Part shown: positions 26,891 through 39,480 of the stretch, one piece after another
Position numbering within the stretch: the stretch's first letter is position 1
Layout of the letters: every line of letters begins with the position of its first letter
Source of the DNA: Toxoplasma gondii ME49
Taxonomy: Eukaryota; Apicomplexa; Conoidasida; Eucoccidiorida; Sarcocystidae
DNA: 64,000 nt
Assembly (NCBI RefSeq): GCF_000006565.2
Contig: NC_031480.1
Coordinates: 6,844,605-6,908,604 of the forward strand
Direction: 5' to 3'
Program-made: the position numbers and the translations under genes
The notes under the pieces: model-generated
The model's input: only the letters and a program-made list of their open reading frames with translations
The model's database searches: none
What the model was told of the DNA's origin: nothing

Positions 26891-29455
26891 AATGTGTCTT
26901 CGTTACTCTTCGTTCTACTGCTTCGCCCACTTTTTTCTGTTTCGTGAATTCTCTCGGGTTTGCAGTCACTTTTCTTCCGTCTCTGATTGAGAGTTTCCTC
27001 TCGTCGCCTACAAACAAAAATGGTTCTCCTGTCATTTGTGACGTGCTCCCCAAAAAGGCATATCCGTGGAGACAGTAAAAGCGGTCCTCTCATCGTCATA
27101 CTTGAGTATGTATTTTCTCTCTCGATTGCGCTGTCTCCCTTTTGGGTCCCTTCTCTCTTTCCTTTGTCTTCCCACCATGCGATTATTCTCGCGGGGTCAC
27201 TTTGGATTCACAGTGTTGTGTTCCACTATTCCAGTTTGTGTCTGTGTCTCTGCCGGGCACGTCTTGTGAGGACCGGGGACGCTCTTTTTGAGATGGGCTT
27301 GGTGCAGAAAGAAAAACCGCTGTCTCCACTATCATTGTTTTTTCCTCTGTCCAATAGTCTTTTTTCTTGTTACCAGGAATCGCGGGCCAGCTTGCGGTGT
27401 GTGTCGTAATGCGTTGCAATATATACCCTGGCGTCGTACGCGTTCTTGGCGTTCGTCGTTTCCTGCCGTTAGTTCACTCTGCTTCAAAGAATTGAGAAGC
27501 TTTGTGGTTGGTTTCGGGCCTCTTTTCCGTTCGTTTTTAGCTCGGGGCTGTCGATCGCCTCTGTCTGTGTGTGCTAGTGTGCACCCACGTTCACACAAAC
27601 GCATCGAGCTGAAGGACAACAGAACACAGGGAACCAGAGAAGATATGCTAGCATAGGAAGATAGAACAAAGATGAAACTATGCCATATTTCCAGGTGGGA
27701 CAGCAAGAACCTGGCACTTGAAGATGTATGGGGGGAACTGCCAAAGTCAGCTCACTCAGACGCTTGTTCTGAGAGGCACGTGTTACGGTTTCTCAACTGA
27801 ACGAAGCTACTGTCGAAAAAGCAGCTGTTATAGGATAGGGTCAATTTATCGAACACTCCCCGACCATAAAACGGCATTATCACATTTCTCAGAGAATGAA
27901 CTGTACCATTTGTGCCCTAGAAGCGTCTAAGGTTTCCCTGCACGTCACGCGTAAAAGGATTTAGATCCTCCCATCGGTACGCTGCGCCTGAGGAAGATAG
28001 GGAGCAACCGAAGCAAGATAGAATGAACGGGACACAAGAAGGTTGAATGGGGAGGGAAAAAACAAATAAACGGATTAGCAGCTACACAGGCGATTCGTAA
28101 CACCACTTCATACACCTGAGTGAATTGTTCAAGCACATTATGCGGTGTTGAAAGTAATTCCATTGAACTTTACTGGTTTGTTGGTATTGATGTCATCAAC
28201 ATATCAGTTACGTATCGAACACGATTAAACTGGTTTATTGAACAAATTCAGACTGCACGGCAGATGAAAAACGTTTGTGAGGCTGTTTGCGCGGATATGG
28301 AGCATTTAACGCGGAGTTTTGTGTCAGTCACAGATACCCCTCACCTTCGAAGATGGATTCGCAGCCTTGAAACAGATCACATGGGCGACGAGGGTGCCTG
28401 CCCACGTCATGACGAGCAGTGGCATGCGTCGAGTGATAGTTTTCTATATAACCTAGCACATTTGTCTCAATTATTAGATGTTTTTGCTAAACACCAGCAA
28501 AACTTCAAAATTACACTGAAGTCGATGGTGCTCATGAGTTCCAGATTCACCTGGTCTCCCTTCAGTGTCGACGGTGCGGTTCCCTTCACGGTCGAGAGAT
28601 ACTTTGTACATATTTTTGGTGTCAAGCAATAACCCGAGACGCTGTCGCCTTATAAGTGGGTCACCTCAGTGCCCGACAGCGGTACCACGAAGGGAGCTTC
28701 TCATGTGAGCTTCGAATAGTGAAAAGGCATTTTGTGGTACCATCCGCCATTTCCCGTTGCATAGTCCCGACCTAAATTAACTCCCTACAATCTCCTAACG
28801 TTAACTAGCAGCAACGGTATATCTGTGTAGCGGCTGCGACCCTCCGACCTGGCCTTCCAGATAAGACACGGCTGAAGCGTGCACTTTCCATATCCCACGC
28901 GCCAAAGCTCCGAGGGTGAAACAAGATGTAGCGAATAAGTCATGAATAAGAAAGGTGTTCGATGAGGGGCACACAACCCATAATTCCCTCAGCTTATGAG
29001 ACGACACCTTGTCCATCTCCGCTTCCGTCATAGCGGACGCGACGGCGACCCTCATAGGAGTAAACGCTCACACGCAACTCTGCAACGGTACACGACATGT
29101 ACGCGTGTCAGTGACTGTATCCGGGAGATGTTAACAAGAGCTTCACAGTGTCTGGGTATGGAATATTGGCTCGAGATCGAGTGCAATATGTTGCGTTAAT
29201 ATGCAGGATACCACCAAGAAACGCCGCACTGGAAGAACGGAAACCAAGAGCAACAGCAGAGCGAACGAGAAAATCTTCCACTGGACCGAAAACTCTTCGG
29301 CCCCCCATCCACTCGCGTTCGTTGGTGTCTAAACGAAAACTGAAATACGTGTGAATATCCAGGCGTCAGGCCTCTCGCCTTATGCAAGTTTGTGTTCAAC
29401 CATAAACACATGTACGTACGCACGTAAGTGCGAATTTTGTAGTGAGCACTTTGCG
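26891..29455. other. Intergenic space between convergent genes; one possible ORF
   Basis: This separates the 3' ends of two convergent genes. The 28120-28632 (+) frame of 170 codons is the only piece that reads like protein; it is described on its own. A minus frame around 29055-28801, reading MTEAEMDKVSSHKLRELW, is also protein-like but falls beyond the stop I propose for the minus-strand gene. I see nothing else. Confidence 0.35.
28120..28632 (+). CDS. Hypothetical ORF of 170 codons
   Basis: An AT-richer open frame. It contains TYRTRLNWFIEQIQTARQ, SLETDHMGDEGACPRHDEQW and DVFAKHQQNFKITLKSM, which have a normal amino-acid mix. It has no signal peptide or membrane segment and no domain I recognise. 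The upstream ATG is not well supported and there are no flanking splice sites I trust. It may be a genuine small gene, an exon, or chance. Confidence 0.3.
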   Translation: MNCSSTLCGVESNSIELYWFVGIDVINISVTYRTRLNWFIEQIQTARQMKNVCEAVCADMEHLTRSFVSVTDTPHLRRWIRSLETDHMGDEGACPRHDEQWHASSDSFLYNLAHLSQLLDVFAKHQQNFKITLKSMVLMSSRFTWSPFSVDGAVPFTVERYFVHIFGVKQ

Positions 29456-32400
29456 TTAGTCGAAAGAAGAGACGCCACTGCCAAAAATGTTCTGAACGCT
29501 GTTTAGGGGTTCCGTCGACACAAAACAATCTAGAACACTAGTGATGCACATTGAGAGTCTGTGTATTGCCGCAAAAACTGGTTCAGTGTAGCACGGGTTC
29601 TGGATAGCCGAGGCGAAGCTGAAGGCGAAAGAGTCAAGCAGATTTCGTGCATCTGGACCAGCAGCTTGTGAGAGATAAGAGAGTGAAGCTGAGCGGACCA
29701 AAACAGCACAAACAATCCAGCCCCATGAGCGTGAAGGCCGCAGGAAAAGTTCGAGACTACGGCTATCCCTACTGAAGTACAAACGGCAAGAAGAGAGAAG
29801 ATGGTAAAATCACGTGACGCTTCAGCACATATCTGAAGAGAAGTGAGAGCAGCGACAGGAGCTAACAAAAACTGATTGAGTCATAGCCATACAAAAGCAC
29901 TGAGACGGTGACATGGCGGTGACTTATAAAATGGCTGTGCCGACATAACTGTTTCCAAGATTGCATTTGTGAGCTGAGAAACGCATTGTGTATCATAACG
30001 GACGATGCTTCTGTAGCTGAAATCATCATATGCGACCGCATCCTCCACCTGCACGAAATACATCATACGTCCGAGCTAAACAAATACGCCTTTGTTAGCC
30101 ATACAGTTTGGCTCGTGGCTTTGAGACAACCACGATTTATCACGATCTTGATCTAAACTCCTAGTTCTGTCGATGACTCTTACAGGCGCTCCACATCATA
30201 AAGAACACGTTGTTCTATGCTCCCCATCTTTCCCATGTACTTCATATATATACATATATATAAACACATTTGCTAGACGGCAACGTTGATTGTGTGAAAA
30301 ACGTGCAATACGGCCTAGATATTTACGTACAAAATCTAATAGCCTTCCCGAGAACAGACGCATCTACGTCGACATGAAGAAAGGAATAGGGAAGGAATGT
30401 CAGGAGACCTACCGGTTCTCCCCTCTCGACCAGGCGAAGAAGAACATAGGCGACGCAATCGACTAGGCGAGCGACGCCGAGGGCGCTCGCCGTATGAAGT
30501 GTTCCCTCAGCCCATGGAACAGTCGAAGGGGGTGAAAACGAGAGCAACCTGAAAAGTATACAAGATGAACGCACGAACGACGTCACTTCCAAAAACACTG
30601 CCTATTAAAATGAATGCATATAAACTACTCTCAAACACACCGCTCGTCACGTCGGTAATTGCTCCGCAAGGAAGGTCGGTAAGGTCCCCTGTACGGGTGG
30701 CAGCGCGTGGTCAAAAGTTCAGGGTCGGAGGCAGCATCCTGGATGCGTCACGCAACGAGGAAACACCACCGAAAACGCATCCGGCGGAAAAACTTCTAAA
30801 CTGAAAGGTCGTACAAAAAGGAAAACCGATTGCGGAACACAGGTGGCCCGAGAGGCGTGCGGCGAATGGCACAAAATAATGCAGTGAAGGAGAAAAACGA
30901 ATGGAGAACAGAATGGGGAGGACGCAATTACGGTCGTATGGAAGCGAAGCCAGGGGCAACGGCACGCAATTGTGAAGTGAGAAGGGGCAGGGGAATCATG
31001 GAAAAAAATGTGCCAACGGTATGTAGAAACAAGAAGAGTCCCACGTTCATGTTCGATTCTCCTTCTTTCGTAGAACAGAAAACAGTTTGTTTCTTACGGC
31101 TTGGACGATCGAATGAGCTCGGCGAAGAGTGAGAGGGCAGACCGGAACTCGCCTTGGCGTGCGCGCCACAGAATCCGCGACTGCAACCACGAGACATGAA
31201 TCTCCCGCGTTTCTCGCAACGGTAGACAGCGCTGCATAATAGCACACAGAAAACATACATTCACACCGTGTCGTTATTCCTTTCATGTTTTAGCTTTCTG
31301 TGCCACCTAGGCAGCAAACGGAGGAATCTGAATGTTGCGGACTATCTCTCTGCAAGGGATCAGCGACCTAAAACTGCGGTGAAAACTGAAGCCGTCTTCC
31401 TGAAAAGTAAAACGAACACCTTTTAAGCCCTTCTACGACACCGCCACCACAGCAGTTTGCTTCGACAGCATATGCACCGAACATCGCGTCTGAAGGCGTG
31501 CACTGGCATCGATCAGAGGAAAATCCCGAAAGTGTGCAAGTGAGCAACACAGCCACAGCTTTGTGTTACAGAACAAAGTACGCAAAATATGTAAAAGCAT
31601 GAAGACTTGAAGGCCCACCCCTGAAGACAACTAGGATATCGACGACTAGTACCGTGCATCATACCTCTCGACCCAGACACGCATTTAGACACGAAGGGTG
31701 GTCTAAACTGTTTCCACGTCGGCCCGACACTTGTGTTCGAAACCAGGGAAACATATTACCCAGGCTCATTCTGTCAGTTAGTATCCTTGCTAGCCCGTCT
31801 TGTCTGACAGTGAGCGGTATCCGTCTTCCACTTTGTTACCATCTGCCCTATTTCCCCGAGTGTGCGCGCTAAAAGTTGCCGTCTCTTACCTCCAAAAGAG
31901 GGTAAGCTGCCAAGAAGAATTTCGCTTTCCGGCTGTCCGCCTCGTCTGGTGGGCTGTCAAAGTTGGAGAACACATCGCTGTCAAGTGCCTCGAAGAGGAT
32001 CTCTGACGCATCCAATAACATACACATCCACAGATATTGTTGTAAGATTTAAAGAGAGCTATACATGCAATCTTTTCCATACGCACAGACGCGACTGTAC
32101 ATATGCGGAGAGAGGGCGTCGTTCGTCTCATGTCCCAATTGTTCCTCCCTTAAACACCCAGAATAGTCTCACGCGAGTACACTTACACACCAGAATCGGC
32201 CGATGCTTCGAAACAATACTGAGTCACGCACCTTGCAGAAGGTTGCATTATGCCCCCAAATCTCTTGCTGTCCTTGTGATCTGACTGTGAGGAAGGGGAG
32301 ACGAAACGAGAGACTAGTAAATACCTTCACCGTCTGTTTGAACCATGTCGACAGGAACGCGGATACAGTTTCTTCTGTCGCATGGTCACGCTTACCCAAA

Positions 32401-35400
32401 CAAGAGGGGAAGTCGCGAAGAAGCCACGCAGCGGTAAGCGCCTCAACTAAAGCCCTTCTTCGTCGGCCTTCGTCTCTGATCTCTGTGTAAAGACAAAGAA
32501 GAAGTCTATGGTTCCTTTTTTCTACCCTCCAACGAGCACCGGCTGATAATTCGTGGCCCGTTCCTAGCGATACACTCTCCGGAGCTGGTGATAAAGCCGA
32601 GCAACCCAGCAAGTGTTCGAGAACGCCTGGGTGGATGGCGTCTCCGTCAGCCGCGAGGCAGCCCAAAACTGCTGGCGAGGAGACGACAGCAAAGTCGTGT
32701 GCCGCAAGGGAGCGGCTCAGGAACCTCCATCGAGACGTTGGAAGGACCTGAGACCCACAGAAGCAGAAAAAACCAAGAAGCACTGAGCAAATGCGACACA
32801 TCAGAGGGATGTAATGACACGGGAGTAACAGTGAGAATAAGAGACAACAAGAAAGAACTGCAAAACCCAAGAAGCAAGGGCGACTGCAACGAACTGAGAC
32901 ACACGATAGAAAGACAAAGAACAACAGAGCACGGGAGAAGAGGGCAACCGCGGCAAACTGGTTTGTGACCAAAATAAATACTCCAAGAACACAAGTCTTC
33001 TCACCACTGGACTGTGACACCCTTTTGTAAATGCTGTCCGTCTCGTCGTTTCGTAGAATCGCCGCAGATCTACGGCCGAATGTTTCCTCGTCACTCTATC
33101 TTTTCTCACCGTCATGAGCAGGATCTTCGTCAAATCACTGCTGCCTTCCAAGCCTTTGTCAATGAGGCAGTCAAAGCTCGACATGTCTTCTCGCTGAGAG
33201 CCTTGCTTTGATACAGAGTGATCCTCGTAGTCAAACTTGGTGATGAACGGATCCAGCTGCTTCAACTGAGGGCAGCGACTAACGCCACAAGCACGTAGGA
33301 GGAGAAGAAGAAGAAGCGAAGATCGCTTGAACAGGGAGGAATTATCCATGAGCCAAGTCACGGCTTGAAAGCAACAGCCGCATGCTGCGAGCATTCTCGG
33401 ATACCCCACATTGACATGAACACGATCCCGACTTGGCGAGAAGCCATTCGACGCCGAGCTGTCGAAATAAGCAGCCCCACGTTGTCGGAACTTCTCTGCC
33501 AGTTCCTGAAGAGATGTTGAGAGAGCCGACTGTGAGTCCAGTGCCTGACTAGACGAAAGCAGAGCGAGGTGGAGTTTGTAGTGAAGGAAGTCCTCCTGTA
33601 AAAAGCGCTGAACGAGACACACGCGAAAGAGCGGAACACGTGTCACAGACACAAGGGACGAAGAGGAAAAGCAGCAGAAGGTACACAAGAGAGACAGAAA
33701 AACAAACAACAGAGTGAAGCCTTCCTGAACGAGGAATACACAGGGCATAAGGTGAACGAGCGACATTTGCGGGGAGCGACATCAGTAGAGAGATATGGGA
33801 TCAATAGATTGATACATACAGTAGAGATAGAGTAGATACATTTAGAATAGGTAGCTACAGATGTCGTAGATGTTGCTCACGGCACCTCTACGCAACGTTG
33901 TCACGGCAAGTCAGCAAAAAAGGCACGCGTGGCGATTTGCTTGTCAAGGGCAAGTGTTTGTGCCGGACGATCCGTCTTAATGGGCTGGAGGACACGGGTG
34001 AGTCACACTGGAAAGCGATAGAGGAAAAATAGTATACGTTTAACGACAGTGGACACAGGAGAAACCTATGCGACGAAGCTGCGTTAAAAGCTGCAAAGAG
34101 ACACGAACCCGACGCCGCAGGTGGAGAAATAGGCAACACAGAAGCCGCGAGGTCGCGAAAAAGGTGACTCACCCGCAAGGAAATGGCTGCGTTGACTGGG
34201 GGCCACATGCTGGGGTTGATAAGAGACAGAAGAAGAGGCAGGTAAGGATCCTTGCCCTGGCGGGTCTGTCTCTCCGTTGTCCGGTTGGTTTCGCCAGTTG
34301 CCACAGTTTCAGGTGGGTACAGGAGAAGTAACTGCCCAATGATGACTGGCAATGAAGGGGGTTTCAGAGAGTCTGCAGAGGGGAGGGCGGCGAGCATTTC
34401 CGCCACATTTTCTGATGAAAAAGATATGTATACAGACAGAGCACCAAAAAGGTACCGTCACTTCTCCTGAGCTGCTCCTTCAACTTTCGAGCTTCCGTTA
34501 AGGGGTGAGGCAGAAAACGCCAAATCAAAAAGTTCCCTTCCCTCGCTGGGGTGTTAACATCGCTAGTGCAGAACGCATTATCATGAACAGCACCCGAATC
34601 TTCTCTTCGATGCAAGAAAAGTCATGTCCGTTTTCTTCGCCTCTCACACCATACAAGAAAAACTGAGAAAGCGGACGTCACATACGAAGGACGTTGAGAG
34701 GTTCTATTTTAGCATTAGAACTTGAGCCACAGGAATGGTAGTTCAGAAATAATGGGCACCCTATTTCATTCCCCCACAGTATTACGTATTGTAAAAATAC
34801 ACAGCGGCGGGAATAAAGAGAATGTGCGCAGTGACCAGAAGAAGCAGTTTGTGTTCGATCCAAACAAGATATTTCTCGATGGGTGCGTTGTATCAGAATA
34901 AGACTAACTCACTTCGCTCCTCTTCATTGACCGTCACATCTGGCAGATTGCGTCTGTTGGCTTCGACGGATGAAGAAAGAACGAGAGCAAGAAGATGGCG
35001 ACAGACGAAAGGCAACAGGGGAGGCTGGGGAGGAAGCGAACGACCGAAGTCGGTTGATGTTTTGATCTCTTTTTCCTTATCCCTCTGAGACCCAGAGTCC
35101 ACAGGCGCCAACGCGGCAGCCTGCACTGCCGCGCATGCCTGTTCGAAGGTGCAGCCCCCAGAAGGCAAAAAGTCTCCCGCACCAAGAGCGATGAGGCACT
35201 GAACGGTGGGGAAGCAGAGTGAACAAGAAGACACACAATAAGCACAAGCATCAGGGGAAGCATTCTCTTCAGATAGCCCCAAAGTGCTCAGCCTCGAACA
35301 CGCTGTAGTGACTGGCCCACCCTCTGATCCTGTGAAATCGGACCTTTCACGGTCTCGATACGCGTGTGTTCCCCAAGAGTGTGTGTTCAGATCAGTCAGA

Positions 35401-38223
35401 AGGCACGCACGTGCTGCAGGTAAACAAAGGCCATCAAGATTTGTACCAGCACGTTTCAGACGCCGGATAACGAAAGAAACACACGAAGACTTGGAGCAAT
35501 CTACAATATCCACAACGATGCACCACATGCACATCATCACTGTGAGCGACCCCAGTGTCATCCCCTGATTGTCCATCAAGGAGAGACTCGTCCTTCTTCT
35601 ACAGTACGTGGACGTTCTCCGCCGTGAAAAACCGTACTTTGATGTCGGCTGTGCGGAAGGCGTAGTAAACGGCACGCCACCAGATTGCATCCCGTTCATC
35701 TTTCTCCGATTCTCCGGCATCGCCATCAGCTGCTGGACGGCATGCGAGTCGATCCTCTTGCCATTCCTCTGTAGCGAGAGAAATCCAGAATTCAAACACT
35801 TCACGTGCTCCCGGACACCAGCGGGCGTTCTCTATTCCCCACTCTGTCCACCATCTGGTCGCGATGCCCGAGCAGTCGTAGGTTTTATCCAGCTCCTCAC
35901 GGCGTCCATGCTCGAGTGTGGCAAGGGAGTTGCCCACCAGCGCTCGAAGGAAACCCCGACTATCGGCGTCGTCTCTCTGTTTCTGCGGGCCAGGAGGACA
36001 TTTGTCACTCGCAGCCAGCCCGTGGAGCTCTTGGAGAAGAAGGCGACAACATCCAATAACCTGGCGGAAAAGCGCTGCGAAGTGTTGACGTTGGCGGCGA
36101 GAAAAGAAGAGACAAGATTCCTCAGACACTTGATACAGACTAGAGACGGTTGGAGACTCCAAGCGTGTTTCCAGTTGGAGCTGAAGCTGTTCTGTCTCGG
36201 ATTCGATCGAAATGGAAGTCGACTTCTTGCCCTCCACCACGGCAACTCCAGCTGACGCGAGCGTGGCAGGTAACTGCAGGAGAACGTGGAGGGGCAGATG
36301 TGTATCCTTCAGGCTACCGCCAGGCAATTGGCTGTGCTGGAGAAACGAAAGATACCTCATCAGGCAGTACTCCGGAGCAGTCAAAACGGGGATTTGGAGA
36401 AGAGGAGGCGTCCGTTTGAGGTCCTTAGTTAGGTCTCCACTTGCGAGCGTCCCGCCATCACTATGTGCAGCAGCTTCTCTCTGCAGAGCGTCGTCGATGT
36501 GAAGAGGCGGGACACCTCGCAGCTCGCGGAGCAAGGCTTCTCTTTCATGATGCCACCGTCGTGCATCTTTGTCACAACGCAGCGACGCAGAGAGTTGAAG
36601 AGAGTGGCGCACGGCTCCCGTATCCAGAAAAGAGCTGAGAGCGGGATAGACTTCCTGCTCATCTTCGTGACGCGACAACTTCACGGGGTAGTCCCCGCTC
36701 AAGCCAGCCACAGGTACCAGGGACGCCTGAAAGCGATCTTCTGTCGACGACGGTTGTGGCTGTTGAGATGCTGAATAGGGCGCAGAAGTAGCACATCCGA
36801 AACTATCTAGCGGCCCGCCGTAGAGCCGCGCTTGGAAAACTCTCTCATACCGATGTATCACTCCTTCTACATCTGGCCGGGTGTGCCGAGAGCGTGACAA
36901 TGAGGCGTGATATCCATACGCTGCTGGTAACGTTAGCTGCACCTTGGGCTTGTTTACCAGTGGTGGGCGCTTAGGATGCATTTCAGTCAAATCCCCATAT
37001 GCCCCTAAACCCGGTGCGTTTCGCGAGCCACCTCCTCCGGAAGGGATGGAATTTCGCACACAGTTTCTGAGAGAATCAGCATCATTGTACAGGCAAGAAA
37101 GAACTGGTGGAGCAGAAATGTTTCTGAGACTACATACTCCAGTATTTCGCGCCGACAGAGATGCCAAGTCTATTGTGGGGGCGACAGGGAGTGGCGGTGT
37201 GGACAGAGCAAGTGGCTGGGGGGAGACTGCTACAGGGACCGGCATTATCCCTACACGGAACACGCCTCAAAACAACAAAAAATATAGCGAACAAAACGCG
37301 CAAGGCAAATTCCAGAAGAGAGTGTCGCTTTTTCTTCCAAAACAAGCAAATCAACTGCTTCTCCGTTCGAAAGGAGTGCCGCGATTTTTCGATGTCGAGG
37401 AATGAAAAGATGTGCAGCAACAAAGAAATAGCGTTGTTTTTCTCTTGAAACGCATGTGCAATTAAACGGCAGAAGTTGTGTTTTCGACGTTGCAAATAAT
37501 GAAATGTCGACTGGCAGCAGGACACGCCCTGGTTCTCATGATACCGGTTTTCCTTCCATTTTTAACTGGACCGAAGTGTGGCAACACATCCCCTGAAGAA
37601 GGAAGTGTCAAATATGTCTCTAAAGACGTCCCGACAGACGAACGGAACGCAAGGAAAAAGCACAGTAAACTGGTGAATCGTCAGTTGGCGGCTCGCAGAT
37701 AGCGACACAGGCCAATTCCGAAACGGGGTTTTCAACGAGGAAACGATTACAGAAGAGTGGCTCGGATGACCCTTTTTCTCACTCCGACCCGGTGACCCGA
37801 TTTGGATGCGAGCGATCCAAGGGGCGTGGCAATCGACGCTGCTACACTACAAGAAAGCGGCTGACGAACTCTCTTGTTAGTGACTAACGTCCCACCATTT
37901 TTTTCGCTGTCATGATTCTTCTTCACTGCGAAAGGAGACCTCTCCATATCGGTGTCGAGTCAGTCGTTTGGCGTACACCTGCATGGTCCAGGAGCGCAAA
38001 CACCCTAACCCACAGCCCTGGCGGTTCATCGACTGCAGACTGGATCGGAGTCAGCTGACCTGGCAAGACAATGAGGAAGCCTCGCAAAGGACTGGAAACT
38101 AGATAAGATCCCTGAACGTCCAGTCGTTGGGGGGTGAGTTCCCCGATTGACTTTGATCGAAAACAGTTGGCAACAAGTGGTGACGGGGCGATCACCACCG
38201 TCGAGTTAAATCTTCCATTTTGC
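29456..38223 (-). CDS. Large multi-exon protein, helical scaffold-like; possible Nup155/Nup170 relative
   Basis: Exons in coding order with consistent phases: a long exon 37245 (or further 5') to 35608, then 35198-34913, 34491-34456, 34411-34173, 33607-33110, 32747-32396, 32002-31890, 31180-31098, 30548-30413, probably 29832-29773, and a last exon ending at the stop at 29456 whose acceptor is unclear. A further well-flanked exon at 38223-37979 (SKSIGELTPQRLDVQGSYLV...) probably belongs upstream, but I could not join it. Encoded length is near 1200 residues. The first half has little regular structure before FFSRRQRQHFAALFRQVIG. The second half is Leu/Ala-rich and helical: RALVEALTAAWLLRDFPSCL, then KFFLAAYPLLE joined to SRILWRARQGEFRSALSLFAELI. 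The order of segments loosely recalls the C-terminal solenoid of the Nup155/Nup170 scaffold nucleoporins, but no diagnostic motif is present. Coding status is strong, the function a guess. Confidence 0.6.
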
Positions 38224-39087
38224 CTGCTCCTGATCCGAGTTGCTCTACAAATTCGTTCCGCGGTGAAACAGACTCTTCTACGGCAGAACTTTGTATTTTA
38301 GCTTCCCAGAGTCTATGTGCTTCCTAGATGCACCTAAAAATCCCAACGTAAGCGATGAAATTGGCGCAGTGCATGTCGATACGGTCCAGCATATACCAGG
38401 GTCAATAATATGTCAACTAGCGGCAGCGCCAGTCCGGAAAAACGGTTGCACTACAATTTCAACTCCGCTATTACCGCTACTGGTGGAGTTTATAGCATCG
38501 GCTGCAGCGTCTGTAGCCTCTGGCAAAACAGCGAATACCAATTGCCCAAAAGTTTTTTACGCGAATCATACGTGGAGACGCAGTGAAACATCCTCGTTCG
38601 CAAACAACTGCACGGCGTACCCCCTTATTTGATCGATAGGTCTAATATGCGCGTTTCCATGTGCTTGTTTTCTTCACCCTAACACGTTCTATGCTGTTGT
38701 ATCTGTATTATCACTTGCTGACGTAGCGTTATCTTGAATACACCAGACTGCCACACTGGCCTTGTTGACAGCAAGCTTCGGGCGGCGACACTCATCGGTA
38801 AATGCTGCGCCAAAATGCATCATGCTGGCATCGCCGAGCCGAATGCGAACTAGCTTATTTCGTTATGATCGCGCCTGCACCAGTCGTCGATTGTGCTCGT
38901 ATGAAACCGCCAGCATAGGCGGCCCTGCAGTAGCCATGGCTACCAGCGAATGGTTGGTAAACCTAAGGCAAACAGCCTTCACACTTCTGCTTAGCTGTGC
39001 GTTGTCGATATTCTCTGCAGATTGTTTTGTCACCTCTTGCACAGTCCTCTATAACGACGTCTGCTGACGTATTCTAGTAATAGTATC
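38224..39087. other. Promoter region upstream of the first LEA-like gene
   Basis: No gene is supported. The plus frames at 38291-38632 and 38762-39067 are open but carry no recognisable feature. The stretch contains CTGTATTATC at 38703-38712, one base from the motif seen upstream of the other LEA-like genes, about 375 nt before the start codon at 39088. Confidence 0.4.
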
Positions 39088-39480
39088 ATGGCGGACCAAG
39101 CGAGAACTGCGAAAGAACAAGCCATGTCCACAGCGTCTTCCGCGAAAGAAGGAGTGTATGACGCCGGACTTGCGGCCAAGGAAAAAACCTCTTCCGCAGT
39201 AGAAGAGGCTGGGGACTATTGCTCCAGTGCGGGAATGAAAGTCGGTGATACGGCGAGCAACGCAATGGAAAATGTCAAGGATTATGCCCACAGCGCCGGA
39301 GAGAAGATCGGCGACACTGCTGCCAACATCACAGAGGGCTCTTCAAACACCGGCAAGTCTGCGATGGAAATGGCAAAAGATGCTGCCAGCGCTACCGGCC
39401 AGAAAATTAGCGATGCGACGAAGGCTGCCAGAGACGCGGCTGCCAATGCAGGACAGAAGATCAAAGATACGGTTTCTTGA
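39088..39480 (+). CDS. LEA-like stress-protection protein, 130 residues
   Basis: A single-exon gene for a small, hydrophilic protein rich in Ala, Lys, Gly, Asp, Glu and Ser. It has no signal peptide or membrane segment, so a cytosolic or nuclear protein is expected. It is built of loose 11-residue repeats typical of group 3 / LEA_4 late-embryogenesis-abundant pro­teins, for example AGEKIGDTAAN, TGQKISDATKA and AGQKIKDTVS at the C-terminus. Such proteins are disordered in water and fold into amphipathic helices on drying, shielding proteins and membranes. It is the first of four LEA-like genes within 8 kb. Toxoplasma gondii is known to have a cluster of four LEA genes linked to oocyst resistance, and this looks like the same locus or its orthologue. 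There is one Cys (DYCSS). The start is the only in-frame ATG near the 5' end. Confidence 0.9.
   Translation: MADQARTAKEQAMSTASSAKEGVYDAGLAAKEKTSSAVEEAGDYCSSAGMKVGDTASNAMENVKDYAHSAGEKIGDTAANITEGSSNTGKSAMEMAKDAASATGQKISDATKAARDAAANAGQKIKDTVS

Noticed and set aside
33890..33970. Minus-strand piece reading PIKTDRPAQTLALDKQIATRAFF as an extra exon or as the 3' end of a separate gene
   Set aside because: Neither its stop nor its donor fits the phase of the next well-supported exon. Direct joining of 34173 to 33607 keeps phase and gives a normal intron.
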